Origin: Mycoplasma sp. SG1
GTDB taxonomy: Bacteria; Bacillota_I; Bacilli_A; Mycoplasmatales; SG1
Length of the DNA stretch: 64,000 nt
Assembly: GCF_023612375.1 (NCBI RefSeq)
Contig: NZ_CP076852.1
Location: 248,001-312,000, forward strand
Direction of reading: 5' to 3'
Under the pieces are notes generated by a model. That model did no database searches, was not told where the DNA came from, and saw only the letters and a program-made list of their open reading frames with translations. Below, in pieces: positions 1-12,217 of this stretch. Every line of letters starts with the position of its first letter. Within the stretch, counting starts at the first letter, position 1. The position numbers were made by a program, and so were the translations under genes.

Positions 1-540
<540 letters not shown>

Positions 541-546
541 GACATT

Positions 547-1047
547 ATGCTAGCAATTATAGTAGCCATGACAGACAAGAATGTCATAGGTAAAAACGGA
601 AAACTTCCGTGAAGTTATCCAGAAGAACTTCAAAATTTTAAATATTTAACCCATGATCACAAAATTATTTTTGGAAGAAAAACCGTAGAATCGATTGGTA
701 AATCTTTACCATCAAGGTCAGTTTTTCTTTTAACAAGTCAAAAAGGGTATAAATTACCATATAAAATGATTAACCCATTAAAAATTGTTCATGATTATAA
801 AAAAATTATCAAAAAATTTGCCCTTGTTAAAGATATAATCTTTGTAGGTGGTGGAAGAGAAGTTTATGAACTTTTTTTACCATATTGTAAATATCTTTAT
901 ATAAGCAGAATTAATAAAGATTACGAAGGAGATACTTTTTTTCCAGAACTAGATTTAAATGATTTTGAATTATGTATTGAAGAAGTTCATCCTGATTTTA
1001 GATTTCAAATATGAAAGAGAATATCTGCTATAAATTTAAAACCATAG
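547..1047 (+). CDS. folA: Dihydrofolate reductase
   Basis: Reduces dihydrofolate to tetrahydrofolate with NADPH. The 166-residue product has the normal DHFR length. It starts with the strand MLAIIVAMT, followed by the active-site loop NVIGKNGKLPW (Trp encoded by TGA). The acidic residue of helix B lies in YPEELQNF and the NADPH-binding segment IFGRKT follows. A second nucleotide-binding motif, IFVGGGREVY, lies near residue 100, and the C-terminal half ends in a strand-rich DTFFPELD region. The ATG at 547 is the first after the thyA stop and gives a full N-terminal strand. It is probably translated from the thyA transcript. No sign of damage. Confidence 0.95.
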
Positions 1048-1073
1048 CAAAAGAAAAAATATCAAAGTAAAAT

Positions 1074-1811
1074 ATGAGAATTTGATTTATCCCAATTTAT
1101 TTTTTTTATTTTATTGGTTCGTATATTAAAGCAAAACGAATCGTTAAAAAACGTTTAGAACATAAAAAATATACTGAAGAATATTGTGAAAAGTGACTTT
1201 TAAGAATGTTAAAAGCATTACGTTTTTTACATAAAGTAAAAATTAATATTATTGATAAAGATAAACTTCCTGAACGAACATCGGTTATTGTTTTTAATCA
1301 TCAATCTTGATTTGATATTTTTGTTTTACCAGATATTTTAAAAGATCGTCCCTTTTCTGCAATTGTTAAAATAGAACTTGCAAAAGGGCCACTAAGCAGA
1401 TTTGTGAAAGTTTTTGATCCAATTTTTGTTAACAGAAGCGATTTAAAATCAAAATTAAATACTGTAAGCGAATCAAAAACAAAAATTTTAGATCAAAATT
1501 TAGATTTAGTTATTTTCCCAGAAGGAACAAGAAATAAAAATCCTCAAAAACTTTTACCTTTTTTTGATGGTTTATCATTAATTTCAAAAGCGACAATGGC
1601 TCCTATTGTTCCGATTGTTATATACAATTCTGCTCAAGTTAAAAAGAAATTTAGATTTCATTTATTTAAAGCGCCAAAAATAGATGTAAAAGTATTAGAT
1701 TTCGTTCATCCTAATAAGTTTTTAAGTAAAGATTTAAAAATTGTTACAAAAAATATTCAAAAATTAATTCAAGATGAATTAGATGAATATTATGATTCAC
1801 AAAAAACATAA
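1074..1811 (+). CDS. plsC: 1-acyl-sn-glycerol-3-phosphate acyltransferase
   Basis: PlsC acylates lysophosphatidic acid to phosphatidic acid, the precursor of membrane phospholipids. The 245-residue protein begins with a short hydrophobic segment (residues 2-17), consistent with membrane attachment. It carries the acyltransferase motif I NHQSWFD (NHx4D; Trp is TGA) around residue 78 and motif III FPEGTR around residue 145, with a PIVPIVIYN segment after it corresponding to motif IV. The first in-frame ATG gives the expected hydrophobic N-terminus. The 3' end overlaps the start of scpA by about 29 bases in another frame, so translation of the two is probably coupled. Confidence 0.9.
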
Positions 1812-2562
1812 AGAAATTAATCAAGAAATATTAACAATTAAAGTTGATTTTTATAACGGTTTAATTAATGATTTTACCCGTCTTTTAAAAACGAATAAAA
1901 CATTATTAAGTAAGGTTTCTTTTTTAAATATTATTAACACTTTAATTGAAAAGATCACAATTTATAAAGAGTTCGCTAATAAATATGATCTTTTGTATTC
2001 ATCAAGTTACTTTCTTTTACTTTTAAGTAATTTGATTGATTTAAAACTAAAAGTTGTTATTAATGAACAAACTAAAATTGAAATTCCTGAAGAATTTATA
2101 AAAGATCAAAAAGATATTTTAATTAATTTAAAAGAACATCGTTTAATTTTAGAATTAATTAAATATTTTAATCACAATAAATATGACAGGCAATTATCGT
2201 TTGATAAACAAGCTGACTATAAGTTTTTAAAACCAATTGCTCAATTACAACCATTGGATCTAGAAAAACTAGAAAAGGTTTATCTAAAGATTAAAAAAAG
2301 GTTTGAACTAAAACAACCTTTAGTTAAAGATAATGTTAATTTTATTGATATAAATGACGTTGAAAATCATTTTGCTTCCTTTTTTAAAACAACGAAAGAA
2401 AAAACCTTTTTTCTAAAAAAACATTTAAAAGAGCATAATATGATAACAACCGATCATTTAGCGCTTTCTTTTTTTGTTTTGCTTTTTTTTGCAAATGACG
2501 CTAAAATTGAGTTTGTCAATCAATTAAATTTTAATGATTTAAAAATTATTTTACATGGCTAA
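1783..2562 (+). CDS. scpA: Segregation and condensation protein A (kleisin)
   Basis: ScpA is the kleisin subunit that bridges SMC heads and, with ScpB, forms the condensin-like complex for chromosome organisation. The 259-residue protein has the N-terminal FYNGLINDFTRLL-type segment that resembles the ScpA F-x-G-P-L-D-L-L region. A long helical middle follows, with a winged-helix-like C-terminus (ITTDHLALSFFVLLFFAN). Sequence conservation is weak, as is usual for mycoplasma ScpA, so the assignment leans on the immediate overlap with scpB (8 bases) and on lengths. A start at 1792 (second ATG) is also possible. The gene begins inside the end of plsC. Confidence 0.8.
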   Translation: MNIMIHKKHKEINQEILTIKVDFYNGLINDFTRLLKTNKTLLSKVSFLNIINTLIEKITIYKEFANKYDLLYSSSYFLLLLSNLIDLKLKVVINEQTKIEIPEEFIKDQKDILINLKEHRLILELIKYFNHNKYDRQLSFDKQADYKFLKPIAQLQPLDLEKLEKVYLKIKKRFELKQPLVKDNVNFIDINDVENHFASFFKTTKEKTFFLKKHLKEHNMITTDHLALSFFVLLFFANDAKIEFVNQLNFNDLKIILHG

Positions 2563-3106
2563 AAAATTAGAATTATCATTTCTTAATGCGTTATTATTTG
2601 TTAATGGTGAAAATGGCGTTGATATTGATGATTTAAAAAAACATTATTCATGTTCAAAAAAAGCATTAATGGATTTTTTAAATCAGTATCAAAATCAACT
2701 TGAAGCTGATAACTCATCAGGGTTAAATTTATTGTTTTACAACAACCGAATTAAACTCATCACCAAACCCTCAGTCTATGAAGATTTACAAAAATTTTTT
2801 AAAGATTCAATTACAACAAAAGTTAAATTATCACAACCTGCGCTTGAAGTTTTAGCTATAATTGCTTACAATAAAAAAGTAACCAAAAAATTAATTGAAC
2901 AATATCGCGGTGTAAGTTCAGAATCTTCATTGAATTTATTGCTTTCAGTCGGTTTAATTGAATCACATCGAACAACAACAAGCCCTTTTTTTAATTGCTA
3001 CAAAGTAACCGATAAATTTTTTGATTTATTTAAGATCAAAAATTTAAATGAATTGAAAGAAATAATCGTTCCGACCGATTCAAATAATGATTTATATATA
3101 AATTAA
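2555..3106 (+). CDS. scpB: Segregation and condensation protein B
   Basis: ScpB dimers wrap around ScpA and modulate the SMC complex. The 183-residue product has two winged-helix-like halves. The most recognisable stretch is KVKLSQPALEVLAIIAYNKKVTK around residue 90-115, matching the ScpB pattern LSxAALETLAIIAYxQPVTR, followed by an Arg-Gly-Val-x-Ser segment (QYRGVSSESSL). In the family this is where the second domain packs. Its start codon lies within the last codons of scpA, indicating translational coupling. Length is in the family range and I see no truncation. Confidence 0.88.
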   Translation: MAKKLELSFLNALLFVNGENGVDIDDLKKHYSCSKKALMDFLNQYQNQLEADNSSGLNLLFYNNRIKLITKPSVYEDLQKFFKDSITTKVKLSQPALEVLAIIAYNKKVTKKLIEQYRGVSSESSLNLLLSVGLIESHRTTTSPFFNCYKVTDKFFDLFKIKNLNELKEIIVPTDSNNDLYIN

Positions 3107-3132
3107 GGTCAATAACAAATAAAATTACAACT

Positions 3133-3765
3133 ATGACTAACAATCAAATTATTGCTGATATTCAAGAAAAAATTAAGAATGATGAAATTGTCATTTTACC
3201 AACTGAAACTATTTTTGGTATATTAGGAAACGCAACATCACTAAAGGCTGCTAATAAGCTTAATGAAATAAAACAAGTTCAAAAAAAAAGATCATTTATA
3301 ACGATTTTCGCTTCTAAAGAACAAATTAAACAATATGTTGATATTTCAGAAAAAGATTTAAACCTTCTTGAAACATTTCAAGATCTATCGTTAACTTTTA
3401 TCATTGATAAATTACCAGAAACGAAAATAGTTTCTTTCAATGATAAGATAGCGGTCCGTTTAATTTCAAATCAACATTCACTTTTACAATCGGTTGTCGA
3501 TGTAACTGGACCTTTGTTTTCAACAAGCTGTAATTACGAAGATGAACCATTTATTACGGAACATTTTAAAATATTGGAGTTTGCAACCGACAATAATTTA
3601 TTTTTAGTTAATACATCAAGCGATGATTTAACATCAGAAGAACAGGTTCCATCAACAATTATTGATGTTTCAAAAAGACCTTATAAATTTAAAAGAATAG
3701 GCAAGAATTATAATCAAATCATAGAAAGACTAGACAATTTAGGGATTGAATATGTTAAAAGATAA
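3133..3765 (+). CDS. tsaC: Sua5/YrdC/TsaC-type threonylcarbamoyl-AMP synthase
   Basis: Enzymes of this family join threonine, bicarbonate and ATP to make threonylcarbamoyl-AMP, used for the t6A37 modification of ANN-decoding tRNAs. The 210-residue protein has the YrdC-fold signature: an early IVILPTETIFGI segment (family pattern P-T-E-T-x-Y-G-L), a basic KKRSFITIF strand (KxRP-like) and a later FSTSCN (family SANxSG-like). The C-terminal part, with PSTIIDVSKRPYKFKRIG, resembles the family's STVVDV...RxG ending. Compared with bacterial TsaC it is divergent, so the enzyme call is good but not certain. It overlaps the start of glyA by 14 bases; these two genes are also near neighbours in Bacillus. 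Confidence 0.82.
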   Translation: MTNNQIIADIQEKIKNDEIVILPTETIFGILGNATSLKAANKLNEIKQVQKKRSFITIFASKEQIKQYVDISEKDLNLLETFQDLSLTFIIDKLPETKIVSFNDKIAVRLISNQHSLLQSVVDVTGPLFSTSCNYEDEPFITEHFKILEFATDNNLFLVNTSSDDLTSEEQVPSTIIDVSKRPYKFKRIGKNYNQIIERLDNLGIEYVKR

Positions 3766-4999
3766 AATAGATAAAGATTTATTAGAAATTCTTAAAAAAG
3801 AATTAAAACGGCAACAGAATACGATTTCTTTAATTGCAAGTGAAAATTTAGTTTCTGAAGCAGTTTTAAAAATTGCTCAATCAACTTTAACAAATAAATA
3901 TGCTGAAGGATATCCTGATTATCGTTATTATGAAGGATGTCAATATGCTGATGAAGTTGAAAATTTAGCGATTGAAAAATTAAAAACCTTGTTTGAAGCT
4001 GAATATGTTAATGTTCAACCTCACTCAGGATCGCAGGCGAATGCTGCTGCTTATTTGGCTTTTTTAAAACCTAATGATAAGGTTTTAGCGTTAGGATTAA
4101 GCGATGGCGGGCATTTAAGTCACGGCTTTAATATTAATTTTTCAGGGATAACTTATCATTTTACGCATTATCATGTTGATCCATCAACCTATCGTTTAAA
4201 TTATGAAGAAATCAGAAAATTAGCTTTACAAATCAAACCAAAATTAATTTTAACGGGTTATTCAGCCTATCCAAGGGTTATAGATTTTGCTAAGTTTAGA
4301 GAAATATGTGATGAAGTTGGAGCATATTTAATGGTTGATATGGCGCATATTGCTGGTTTAATCGCTGCTAAAGTCCATCCTTCACCCGTTCCTTATGCTG
4401 ATGTTATTACTTCAACGACCCATAAAACTTTAAAAGGACCCCGTTCTGGAATTATTTTAGCTAAAAAAGAACATGCTAAAAAATTAAATTCTGCTGTTTT
4501 TCCAGGCATTCAAGGCGGTCCATTGGTCCACATCATAGCTGCCAAAGCACAAGCATTTATTGAGGCTTTATCTTCTGACTTTGTTGATTATCAAAAACAA
4601 GTTTTAGCAAATTGTCAAACTTTTTGTGATCAATTTTTAAAAAAAGGATATCATTTGTTAACTGGTGGTTCTGATAACCATTTACTTTTAATTGATGCTT
4701 TAAAAAGTGTTAATTTAACTGGAAAAGAAGCTGCCAACAGATTAAATAGAGTTGGGATTATTGTTAATAAAAACTTTCTTCCATATGATACTTTAAAAGC
4801 AACCGTAACAAGTGGCGTAAGAATTGGTACGCCATGAATAACAAGCAGGGGTTTTAAAGAAAAAGAAGTTACATTATTAGTTGATTGAATTGATCAGATT
4901 TGAAGAAGTAATGATTGAGAAAAGTTAATTCCGACCTTTTCTTTAAAAGTGAAAAATCTTTTAAATGATTTTCCGATCTATAAAGATCTTGAATTTTAA
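3752..4999 (+). CDS. glyA: Serine hydroxymethyltransferase
   Basis: PLP enzyme that interconverts serine and glycine and loads one-carbon units onto tetrahydrofolate, supplying ThyA. The 415-residue length is normal. Visible motifs are the N-terminal QQNTISLIASEN, the folate/PLP-binding YAEGYPDYRYYEGC, PHSGSQANAAAY, the cofactor aspartate in MVDMAHIAG, and the Schiff-base lysine in STTHKTLKGPRSG around residue 228. Three TGA tryptophans near the C-terminus would wrongly end the gene under the standard code. ATG 3752 fits the family N-terminus; a TTG six bases earlier is possible. The gene starts within the end of the preceding tsaC-like gene. Confidence 0.96.
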
Positions 5000-5011
5000 A
5001 TATTTAATTTA

Positions 5012-5587
5012 ATGAAAAAAGTTCTTACCATTTTATGAAATAAAAAAGGGGTCTTTAATTACATTCTTTTTTTTATTTTTTTCCTTTTAGGTTTATTGAT
5101 TGCCTTTTTTGTTATTTATTTTTTATATAACAAAAACGATAATATGTTCCAGCTCCTTGGTTTTAGTGCTGGTTATTTTTTATTTTTAGCTTTTCTTTCA
5201 TTAATCGAAGCAAGCGCTAATAAAGTTTTAAAGCTTGCTCGGAAATCGGTTGTAACCGCTAAAAAAACTTATCTCTTAAGTCTTTTAGGAAGATATGTTC
5301 TTTTAATCGCTTTTTTAATCGTTTTTATTATTTTTCGCCAATATTTTCGTTTAATTGGTCTAGCCTCTGGAATAGCAGTTTGTTTAATTTTAGGTATTAT
5401 TTTGATTATTATTAAATACGTTATAGCACAAGATGAAATTGAAAATGATACACCAAATGACATAAAAGAAACAGCAGTTGATTATGATCTTGAATATCAA
5501 AAACTTTTAAAAGACTTAGAAGAAGAAAATAAACATAAAACTCCGTCAGTTTTAAAAAAAGATCAAAATAAAAAAATAACTTTATAG
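5012..5587 (+). CDS. AtpI-like membrane protein of the ATP synthase locus
   Basis: A 191-residue, very hydrophobic protein placed directly upstream of atpB, where bacteria keep atpI and M. genitalium keeps an AtpI-like membrane protein. I can see about four membrane segments (roughly residues 18-37, 45-60, 85-105 and 113-135), a basic loop between segments two and three (KLARKSVVTAKK), and a charged C-terminal tail rich in Asp, Glu and Lys. AtpI proteins assist assembly of the c-ring or Mg2+ supply, but no diagnostic residue is visible here, so function is inferred from position and topology. The single internal TGA is read as Trp near residue 9. Confidence 0.6.
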
Positions 5588-5661
5588 TTAGTTTTTTAAA
5601 AAATAATTTATTTTTGATAAAATCAAATCTATAGTAATAAAAAAAAGTACTTGATTTGTTC

Positions 5662-5691
5662 ATCCAGTTTGGTTGCTGGATTAGTTTTTTT
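5662..5691 (+). terminator. Hairpin with T-tract just upstream of atpB
   Basis: A 6-bp stem (ATCCAG / CTGGAT, 5662-5667 and 5676-5681) with an 8-base loop is followed by a T-rich run. It looks like an intrinsic terminator for the atpI-like gene. Because the T-run ends only about 7 bases before the atpB ATG, it could instead act as a leader attenuator on the ATP synthase genes. Confidence 0.5.
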
Positions 5692-5697
5692 AATTGT

Positions 5698-6498
5698 ATG
5701 AATTTAGCATCTTCTAAGAGTAGTATATTTAGTTGAAATCTTCAACCGCAACTTTTTACCATCATTATTACAACGGTGATAATTTTAGTTGGGGTCTTTC
5801 TTTATTGATGAAAGTTACGAAAACTATCATATAAAGAAGCTCCAAAAGGGTATGTTTTGCTTTGTGAACGTTTTATTGGGTGAGTAGAAGATACTGTTAT
5901 CGATATTACAAGTCCTAAATTTAGATGATTAACTCCTTATATAATTTTTTTACTTCTATATTTAGGAATTGGTAATTTATTATCTTTAATTGGCCTTTCA
6001 GCTATCAGCACATCTTATACAGTCATTTTTGCTTTAGGGATTGTTACTTTAGCTGGTATGATTTTAACTGGTATTTTCTTTCAACGTTTAAAATACATTT
6101 TAAAATTCATTTATAATCCGCTTGAAATTTTAAATCAATTTGCTCCTTTTATTTCATTAACTTTTCGGATTTTTGGAAACTTAATTGCAGGGACGATGAT
6201 TCTTTATCTTATCTATTTAATGACAGGAAATATCTATGCAATTAAGTTAGGAGCAAACATCGAAATTAATTTTCTAGCTGGCTTTATTGCCCCTCCTTTT
6301 CATTTTTATTTTGATATTTTTGATGGAATAATTCAAACTTTTATTTTTGTTCTTTTAACCCTTTCATATATTGGTATGGAAGCAATTCATGAAGAAGAAA
6401 CAAAAGTTATTAAAAAATCTAAAAAATCAAACGCTAAAGCAAAACTTGGTTCATACTACGAGGATAAAAACGTTGATATTGTGCGACATATCGAGTAA
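5698..6498 (+). CDS. atpB: ATP synthase F0 subunit a
   Basis: Subunit a forms the proton half-channels next to the c-ring. The 266-residue protein has about five to six membrane segments. The key segment PFISLTFRIFGNLIAGT around residues 148-166 contains the stator arginine that interacts with the c-ring carboxylate (family pattern SLxxRLFGN). A later hydrophobic helix, FDGIIQTFIFVLLTLSYIG, contains the conserved glutamine. Several tryptophans are TGA. A charged Lys-rich tail follows the last helix. It opens the structural part of the operon, with atpE next. Confidence 0.93.
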
Positions 6499-6621
6499 GA
6501 TAGGGCGTTCAATTAGAATCAATAAGTTTTATTACTACTTATCAATAATCTTTATAATATTTAAAAAAAGTAATTTAAAAATACAATCAACAAAACAACA
6601 AAACTAGACAAATATTTATTT

Positions 6622-6945
6622 ATGAAATATTTCTTTTTACATCAAAATTTTTCTGATGTCCTTAACTTTTTAGCCCCCTACTATATTAGTTTTGGTAATT
6701 TTTTAACAGTTAACATTTCTGATAGAGGACTAGCCCTTCTAGGGGCCGGGATGGCTACAACAGGATGTCTTGGTGCTGGGATTGGACAAGGGTTTTCAGC
6801 TGGTAAAGCATGTGAATCAATCGGAAGAAACCCAGATGCAATTAACAAAGTAAGAACAATCATGATTATCGGAGCAGCGATCGCTGAATCAGGTGCGATT
6901 TATTCACTTTTAATCGCTTTAATTTTAATCTTTGCTGTTCAATAA
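6622..6945 (+). CDS. atpE: ATP synthase F0 subunit c
   Basis: The c-subunit is the rotor proteolipid that carries protons. The 107-residue protein has two membrane helices joined by a polar loop: a Gly/Ala-rich first helix (LALLGAGMATTGCLGAGIGQGF), the loop ESIGRNPDAINKVR with the conserved Arg-x-x-Pro-like motif, and a second helix whose ion-binding carboxylate is the Glu in AAIAESGAIY. It is about 25-30 residues longer at the N-terminus than the usual 70-80-residue subunit c. This leader may be a cleavable or membrane-inserting extension. The sequence LGAG-G-x-G supports a tightly packed c-ring. Confidence 0.94.
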   Translation: MKYFFLHQNFSDVLNFLAPYYISFGNFLTVNISDRGLALLGAGMATTGCLGAGIGQGFSAGKACESIGRNPDAINKVRTIMIIGAAIAESGAIYSLLIALILIFAVQ

Positions 6946-6975
6946 CACAACAAATAAAAAAAATAATAGACAATA

Positions 6976-7560
6976 ATGGGTAATTTTTTTAGTTTCAATT
7001 TTTATGACAGAACTCCAGATATTAAAGGAGATTTATTTCCAAATATTTCGACTTTGATAGCGCACTTAATTGCCTTATTTGTGTTACTTTTCATTATCTA
7101 CCGTTTTGCTTGAAAGCCGTTTAAAAAGTTTGTTAAAGCAAGACATGATTATATTCAAGATAACATTAAATCTTCAGAACAAAAATTATTTTTATCACTT
7201 GAAAATGTCCAAAAATCTAAAGAAAATTTAGATAAAACCAGCATTCAAGCTGATCAAATTATTGAATCTTCAAAACTTGAAGCTTATAAAGTCAAGGAAT
7301 TGATTATTAATAAAGCTAAAAAAGAGATTGAAATCGAAAGAGAAAATTTTAAAAATGAAATGGAGCAGGTAAAAAATAAATTTTTAAAACAGCAAAAAGA
7401 TTTTATTGTTGATTCTGCTTATCAAATATCAAAAGAGTTTATTAAAACAAATAACTCAGAAGAAGCAGATAAGAAATTTATTGCTAAACTGCTTGCTCAA
7501 AAATCAGAAGAAAATTTATCTCAATCAAAAAATACTAAAAAAATAGATAAACAAAAATAA
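6976..7560 (+). CDS. atpF: ATP synthase F0 subunit b
   Basis: Subunit b is the peripheral stalk linking F0 to the delta subunit. The 194-residue protein has one membrane segment (roughly residues 22-44, SLIAHLIALFVLLFIIYRFAW; Trp is TGA) followed by the Pro-Phe-Lys-Lys-Phe turn. A long charged helix with coiled-coil character fills the rest. Unlike some mycoplasma b subunits I see no lipobox cysteine at the N-terminus. Position between atpE and atpH fits, and the start ATG 6976 is the only one giving the membrane helix. Confidence 0.9.
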
Positions 7561-7589
7561 ATCTTATTTTTTAAACATATTACACTTTA

Positions 7590-8153
7590 ATGCTTTTAAA
7601 TAGCAATTACATTAGAAGTTTATCTGAAGCAGTTTTTGGTCATTTTGAATCGATTAATAAAACTGCTTCTTTAATTAGTGATATTAAAGAATTGAATAAT
7701 ATTTTATCGACAAATAATGGACAAAATTTCCAAAAATTTTTAGATGATTTATTAATTTCAAGGGATGAAAAAATCAAAATAATTAAAAATATTTTTGATA
7801 AAAAAATAAGTCCTGATCTTGTTTATTTTTTTACTTTAATCATTAAACTTGGTTGTGAAAGTTTTTTTAAAAGAATTTTAGATAATATTCTTGTCATTAA
7901 TCAAGTTAGTTTAAATAAACAAACTGTCTTTTTTGAAAGCTATTACAAAATGGATGATAAAAAGATCGAAAAATATATTTTTGAATATTTTCCAAACTTA
8001 AAACCACTATTTCAACAAAAATTAATCACTATAACATCATCAGTTAATAAACAACTACTTGGTGGCTTTAAAATCCAAGTCGGTAATTCATTAATTGATA
8101 ACACTATTTTATTTTCTTTAAATAAAGCAGTTACCCATTTAAAATCAAATTAA
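7590..8153 (+). CDS. atpH: ATP synthase F1 subunit delta
   Basis: The delta subunit caps the alpha3beta3 head and holds the b stalk. The 187-residue product is close to family length. The N-terminal helical domain is divergent. The C-terminal signature, [24 protein letters not shown] around residues 148-172, matches the family pattern in which a Gly-Gly-x-x-(I/V) strand precedes D-x-S-(V/I) in the delta subunit. Order in the operon (after atpF, 17 bases before atpA) makes the identity secure. Confidence 0.9.
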   Translation: MLLNSNYIRSLSEAVFGHFESINKTASLISDIKELNNILSTNNGQNFQKFLDDLLISRDEKIKIIKNIFDKKISPDLVYFFTLIIKLGCESFFKRILDNILVINQVSLNKQTVFFESYYKMDDKKIEKYIFEYFPNLKPLFQQKLITITSSVNKQLLGGFKIQVGNSLIDNTILFSLNKAVTHLKSN

Positions 8154-8170
8154 ATAACAAAAATAAATCT

Positions 8171-9790
8171 ATGAGTTTTAAACCAGAAGAAATTACTTCC
8201 TTAATAAAAGAACAATTAAAAACTTTTAATTTAAAAACCGAAATCAAAGAACAGGGTAAAGTTATCTCGCTTGGTGATGGTATCGCCTTGGTTTATGGTT
8301 TAACATCAGCTATGATGGGCGAGTTAATTAAATTTCCAAACAATAATTTTGGGATTGTTTTTAATCTTGAAGAATTTTTAGTTGGGGTTGTTTTGTTAGG
8401 AAGTGAAGAATCTGTTAAAGAAGGTGATATTGTAACAAGAACAAGCGATATTGTTCAAGTTGGGGTTGGTGATCAATTTTTAGGCAGGGTTATTAACAGT
8501 TTAGGACAACCGATTGATGGTTTAGGTGATATTAAATCGAAAAAATTCCGTCAAATCGAAAGGGTAGCTCCTGGGGTTATGACAAGAGAATCGGTTAAAG
8601 ATACTTTAGAAACAGGGATTCTTTTCATTGATTCAATGATCCCAATCGGAAAAGGGCAACGTGAGTTGATTATTGGTGATAGACAAACAGGAAAAACTTC
8701 GATTGCTGTTGACATTATCATTAATCAAAAAGGAAAAGATGTTTATTGTATTTATGTAGCGATTGCTCAAAAAAATTCAACCGTTACCCAAATAGTTAAA
8801 AAACTAAAAGAACATGATGCGATGGATTATACGGTTGTTCTTTCATCAACAGCATCAGATTCAACCTCAATGCAATATCTAGCGCCATATACAGGAATAA
8901 CAATCGCTGAAGAATGAATGGAAAACGGTAAAGATGTGATCATCATCTTTGATGATCTTTCAAAACACGCTGTTGCGTATCGTTCCCTTTCTTTACTTTT
9001 AAGAAGACCTCCAGGGCGTGAAGCGTATCCTGGTGATGTTTTCTATCTTCATTCAAGATTACTTGAAAGAAGCGCTAAATTAAATAAAGAATACGGTGGT
9101 GGTTCAATTACTGCATTACCAATTATTGAAACGCAAGCTGGTGATATTTCTGCATATATTCCAACCAACGTTATTTCTATTACCGATGGTCAAATTTTCT
9201 TAATGATGGATTTATTTAATTCTGGTCAAAGACCAGCTATTTCATCTGGATTATCAGTTTCAAGGGTTGGTTCAGCTGCTCAGAATAAAGCGATGAAATT
9301 TGTCGCTTCAAGTTTAAAACTTGAACTTGCTCAATATTTTGAACTTCAAGCTTTTACTCAATTTGGTTCAGATGTTGACGCTTCAACACAGGTTATTTTA
9401 GAACATGGTCAAAAAATTTTAAAGATTTTAAAACAACAACTATACACGCCATACAGTCAAACTGATCAAGCGATTTTACTTTTAACTTTAAAAGAAAAAT
9501 TTATTAGTTGAGTTAATATTGATGATGTTGAAGATTACAAGCATAAACTTCTTGACTATGTTCATAATCACTATCAAAATATTCATCAAAAATTAACGAA
9601 AGAAGCAGAATTCACACCAGAGATTTTGCTTGGAACAAAAAAAGCGATTCTTGATCATTTAAATACTTACTTAAAATTAATTCATAATTATCCGCAAACT
9701 AAATTAGATCAATTTAGCAATTTTTATAATCAATTTTATCAAGATAACAATTTAGTCAAACCATCATCAAATTCAACTTCAAAAAAATAG
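8171..9790 (+). CDS. atpA: ATP synthase F1 subunit alpha
   Basis: Non-catalytic nucleotide-binding subunit of F1. The 539-residue protein carries the beta-barrel domain, a P-loop GDRQTGKTS around residue 175, the conserved [11 protein letters not shown] with the segment [14 protein letters not shown] after it, and the arginine-finger region [15 protein letters not shown]. Two in-frame TGA codons (8915 and 9509) are tryptophans. The C-terminus carries a Ser/Asn/Lys-rich tail of roughly 25 residues, so the protein is a little longer than usual (about 500-515). Flanked by atpH and atpG at short spacing. Confidence 0.97.
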
Positions 9791-9799
9791 TTTTCTAAA

Positions 9800-10705
9800 A
9801 TGAGTGCATCATTAACCGCTTTAAAAAAAAGAATCGCCTCTGTTAAAACAATTAACAAAATAACCCATGCCATGGAGTTAATTGCGACTTCTAAACTGCA
9901 AAAAATTCAAAAAATTCTTAAGGTTTATCAACCTTATTGTGATGCTACATATCAAATTATTTCTTTAATTTTCAGTGAAAAAAATAATAATGTTCGTGAA
10001 ATTAAAAGTAAATACATCGAAAATCAACATTTTCAATCATTTTTTCCAACTAAACCAAAAAGTTTATATATTGTTATTTGTTCTGATATGTCGTTTTGTG
10101 GTTCCTTTAATCATCAAATCATCAATCTTTTATTAGAACAAGAAGGGCCGATTGATCATGTTATTTTATTGGGCAAAAACGGTATTGATATTTTAAAACG
10201 TTATAATATCACCCCAACCGCTTCTTTTATTGGTTTTCATGAAGCGATTAATATAAATCTTGCTAATGAAATAGCGATTACCGCTTTAGAAAAATGTCAT
10301 GCTGATAATATCGGTTATTTAAATATTGTTTACACAAAATACGTTAATTCATTAACTTTTAAACCAACTGTTACGCGTCTGTTACCGTTTACTCAATCTG
10401 ATTTTATTAAAGAAGAATTCTCCAATTTAAAAGAATCAGTTAAACAGCAAGTAGCTCTATATGACCCATCGGTTCTTGATATTCTTAAAAATATTGTTTC
10501 ACAATATTTATCAACCATGATTATGGGATTTTTAATCGAATCGAAAATATCAGAACAAGCAATTCGAAGAAACACGATGGAAAACGCCAATCAAAATGCG
10601 AATGATTTAATTGATGAACTAACCATCACCGCTAATAAATTACGGCAAAACAAAATTACTTCTGAAATTTCTGAAATTATTGAAGGAGCAAACGCTAGTT
10701 TATAA
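9800..10705 (+). CDS. atpG: ATP synthase F1 subunit gamma
   Basis: Gamma is the rotating central shaft that couples c-ring rotation to catalysis. The 301-residue protein has the diagnostic N-terminal helix (LKKRIASVKTINKITHAMELIATSKLQK, matching IRxRIxSVKNTxKITxAMxMVAASKL) and the matching C-terminal helix (EQAIRRNTMENANQNANDLIDELT...NKLRQNKITSEISEI). These two helices form the antiparallel coiled coil inside the alpha3beta3 ring. Length is normal and there is no internal damage. It lies 9 bases after atpA and is followed by atpD. Confidence 0.96.
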   Translation: MSASLTALKKRIASVKTINKITHAMELIATSKLQKIQKILKVYQPYCDATYQIISLIFSEKNNNVREIKSKYIENQHFQSFFPTKPKSLYIVICSDMSFCGSFNHQIINLLLEQEGPIDHVILLGKNGIDILKRYNITPTASFIGFHEAININLANEIAITALEKCHADNIGYLNIVYTKYVNSLTFKPTVTRLLPFTQSDFIKEEFSNLKESVKQQVALYDPSVLDILKNIVSQYLSTMIMGFLIESKISEQAIRRNTMENANQNANDLIDELTITANKLRQNKITSEISEIIEGANASL

Positions 10706-12208
<1,503 letters not shown>

Positions 12209-12217
12209 AGCATAACA

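Noticed and set aside
5269-5663. Minus-strand open frames over the atpI-like gene
   Set aside because: They are antisense shadows of a hydrophobic AT-rich gene with no protein-like motif; the + strand gene fits the operon.
6371-6607. A + strand open frame across the end of atpB
   Set aside because: Out of frame with atpB and Lys/Asn-rich only; no start context or family features.
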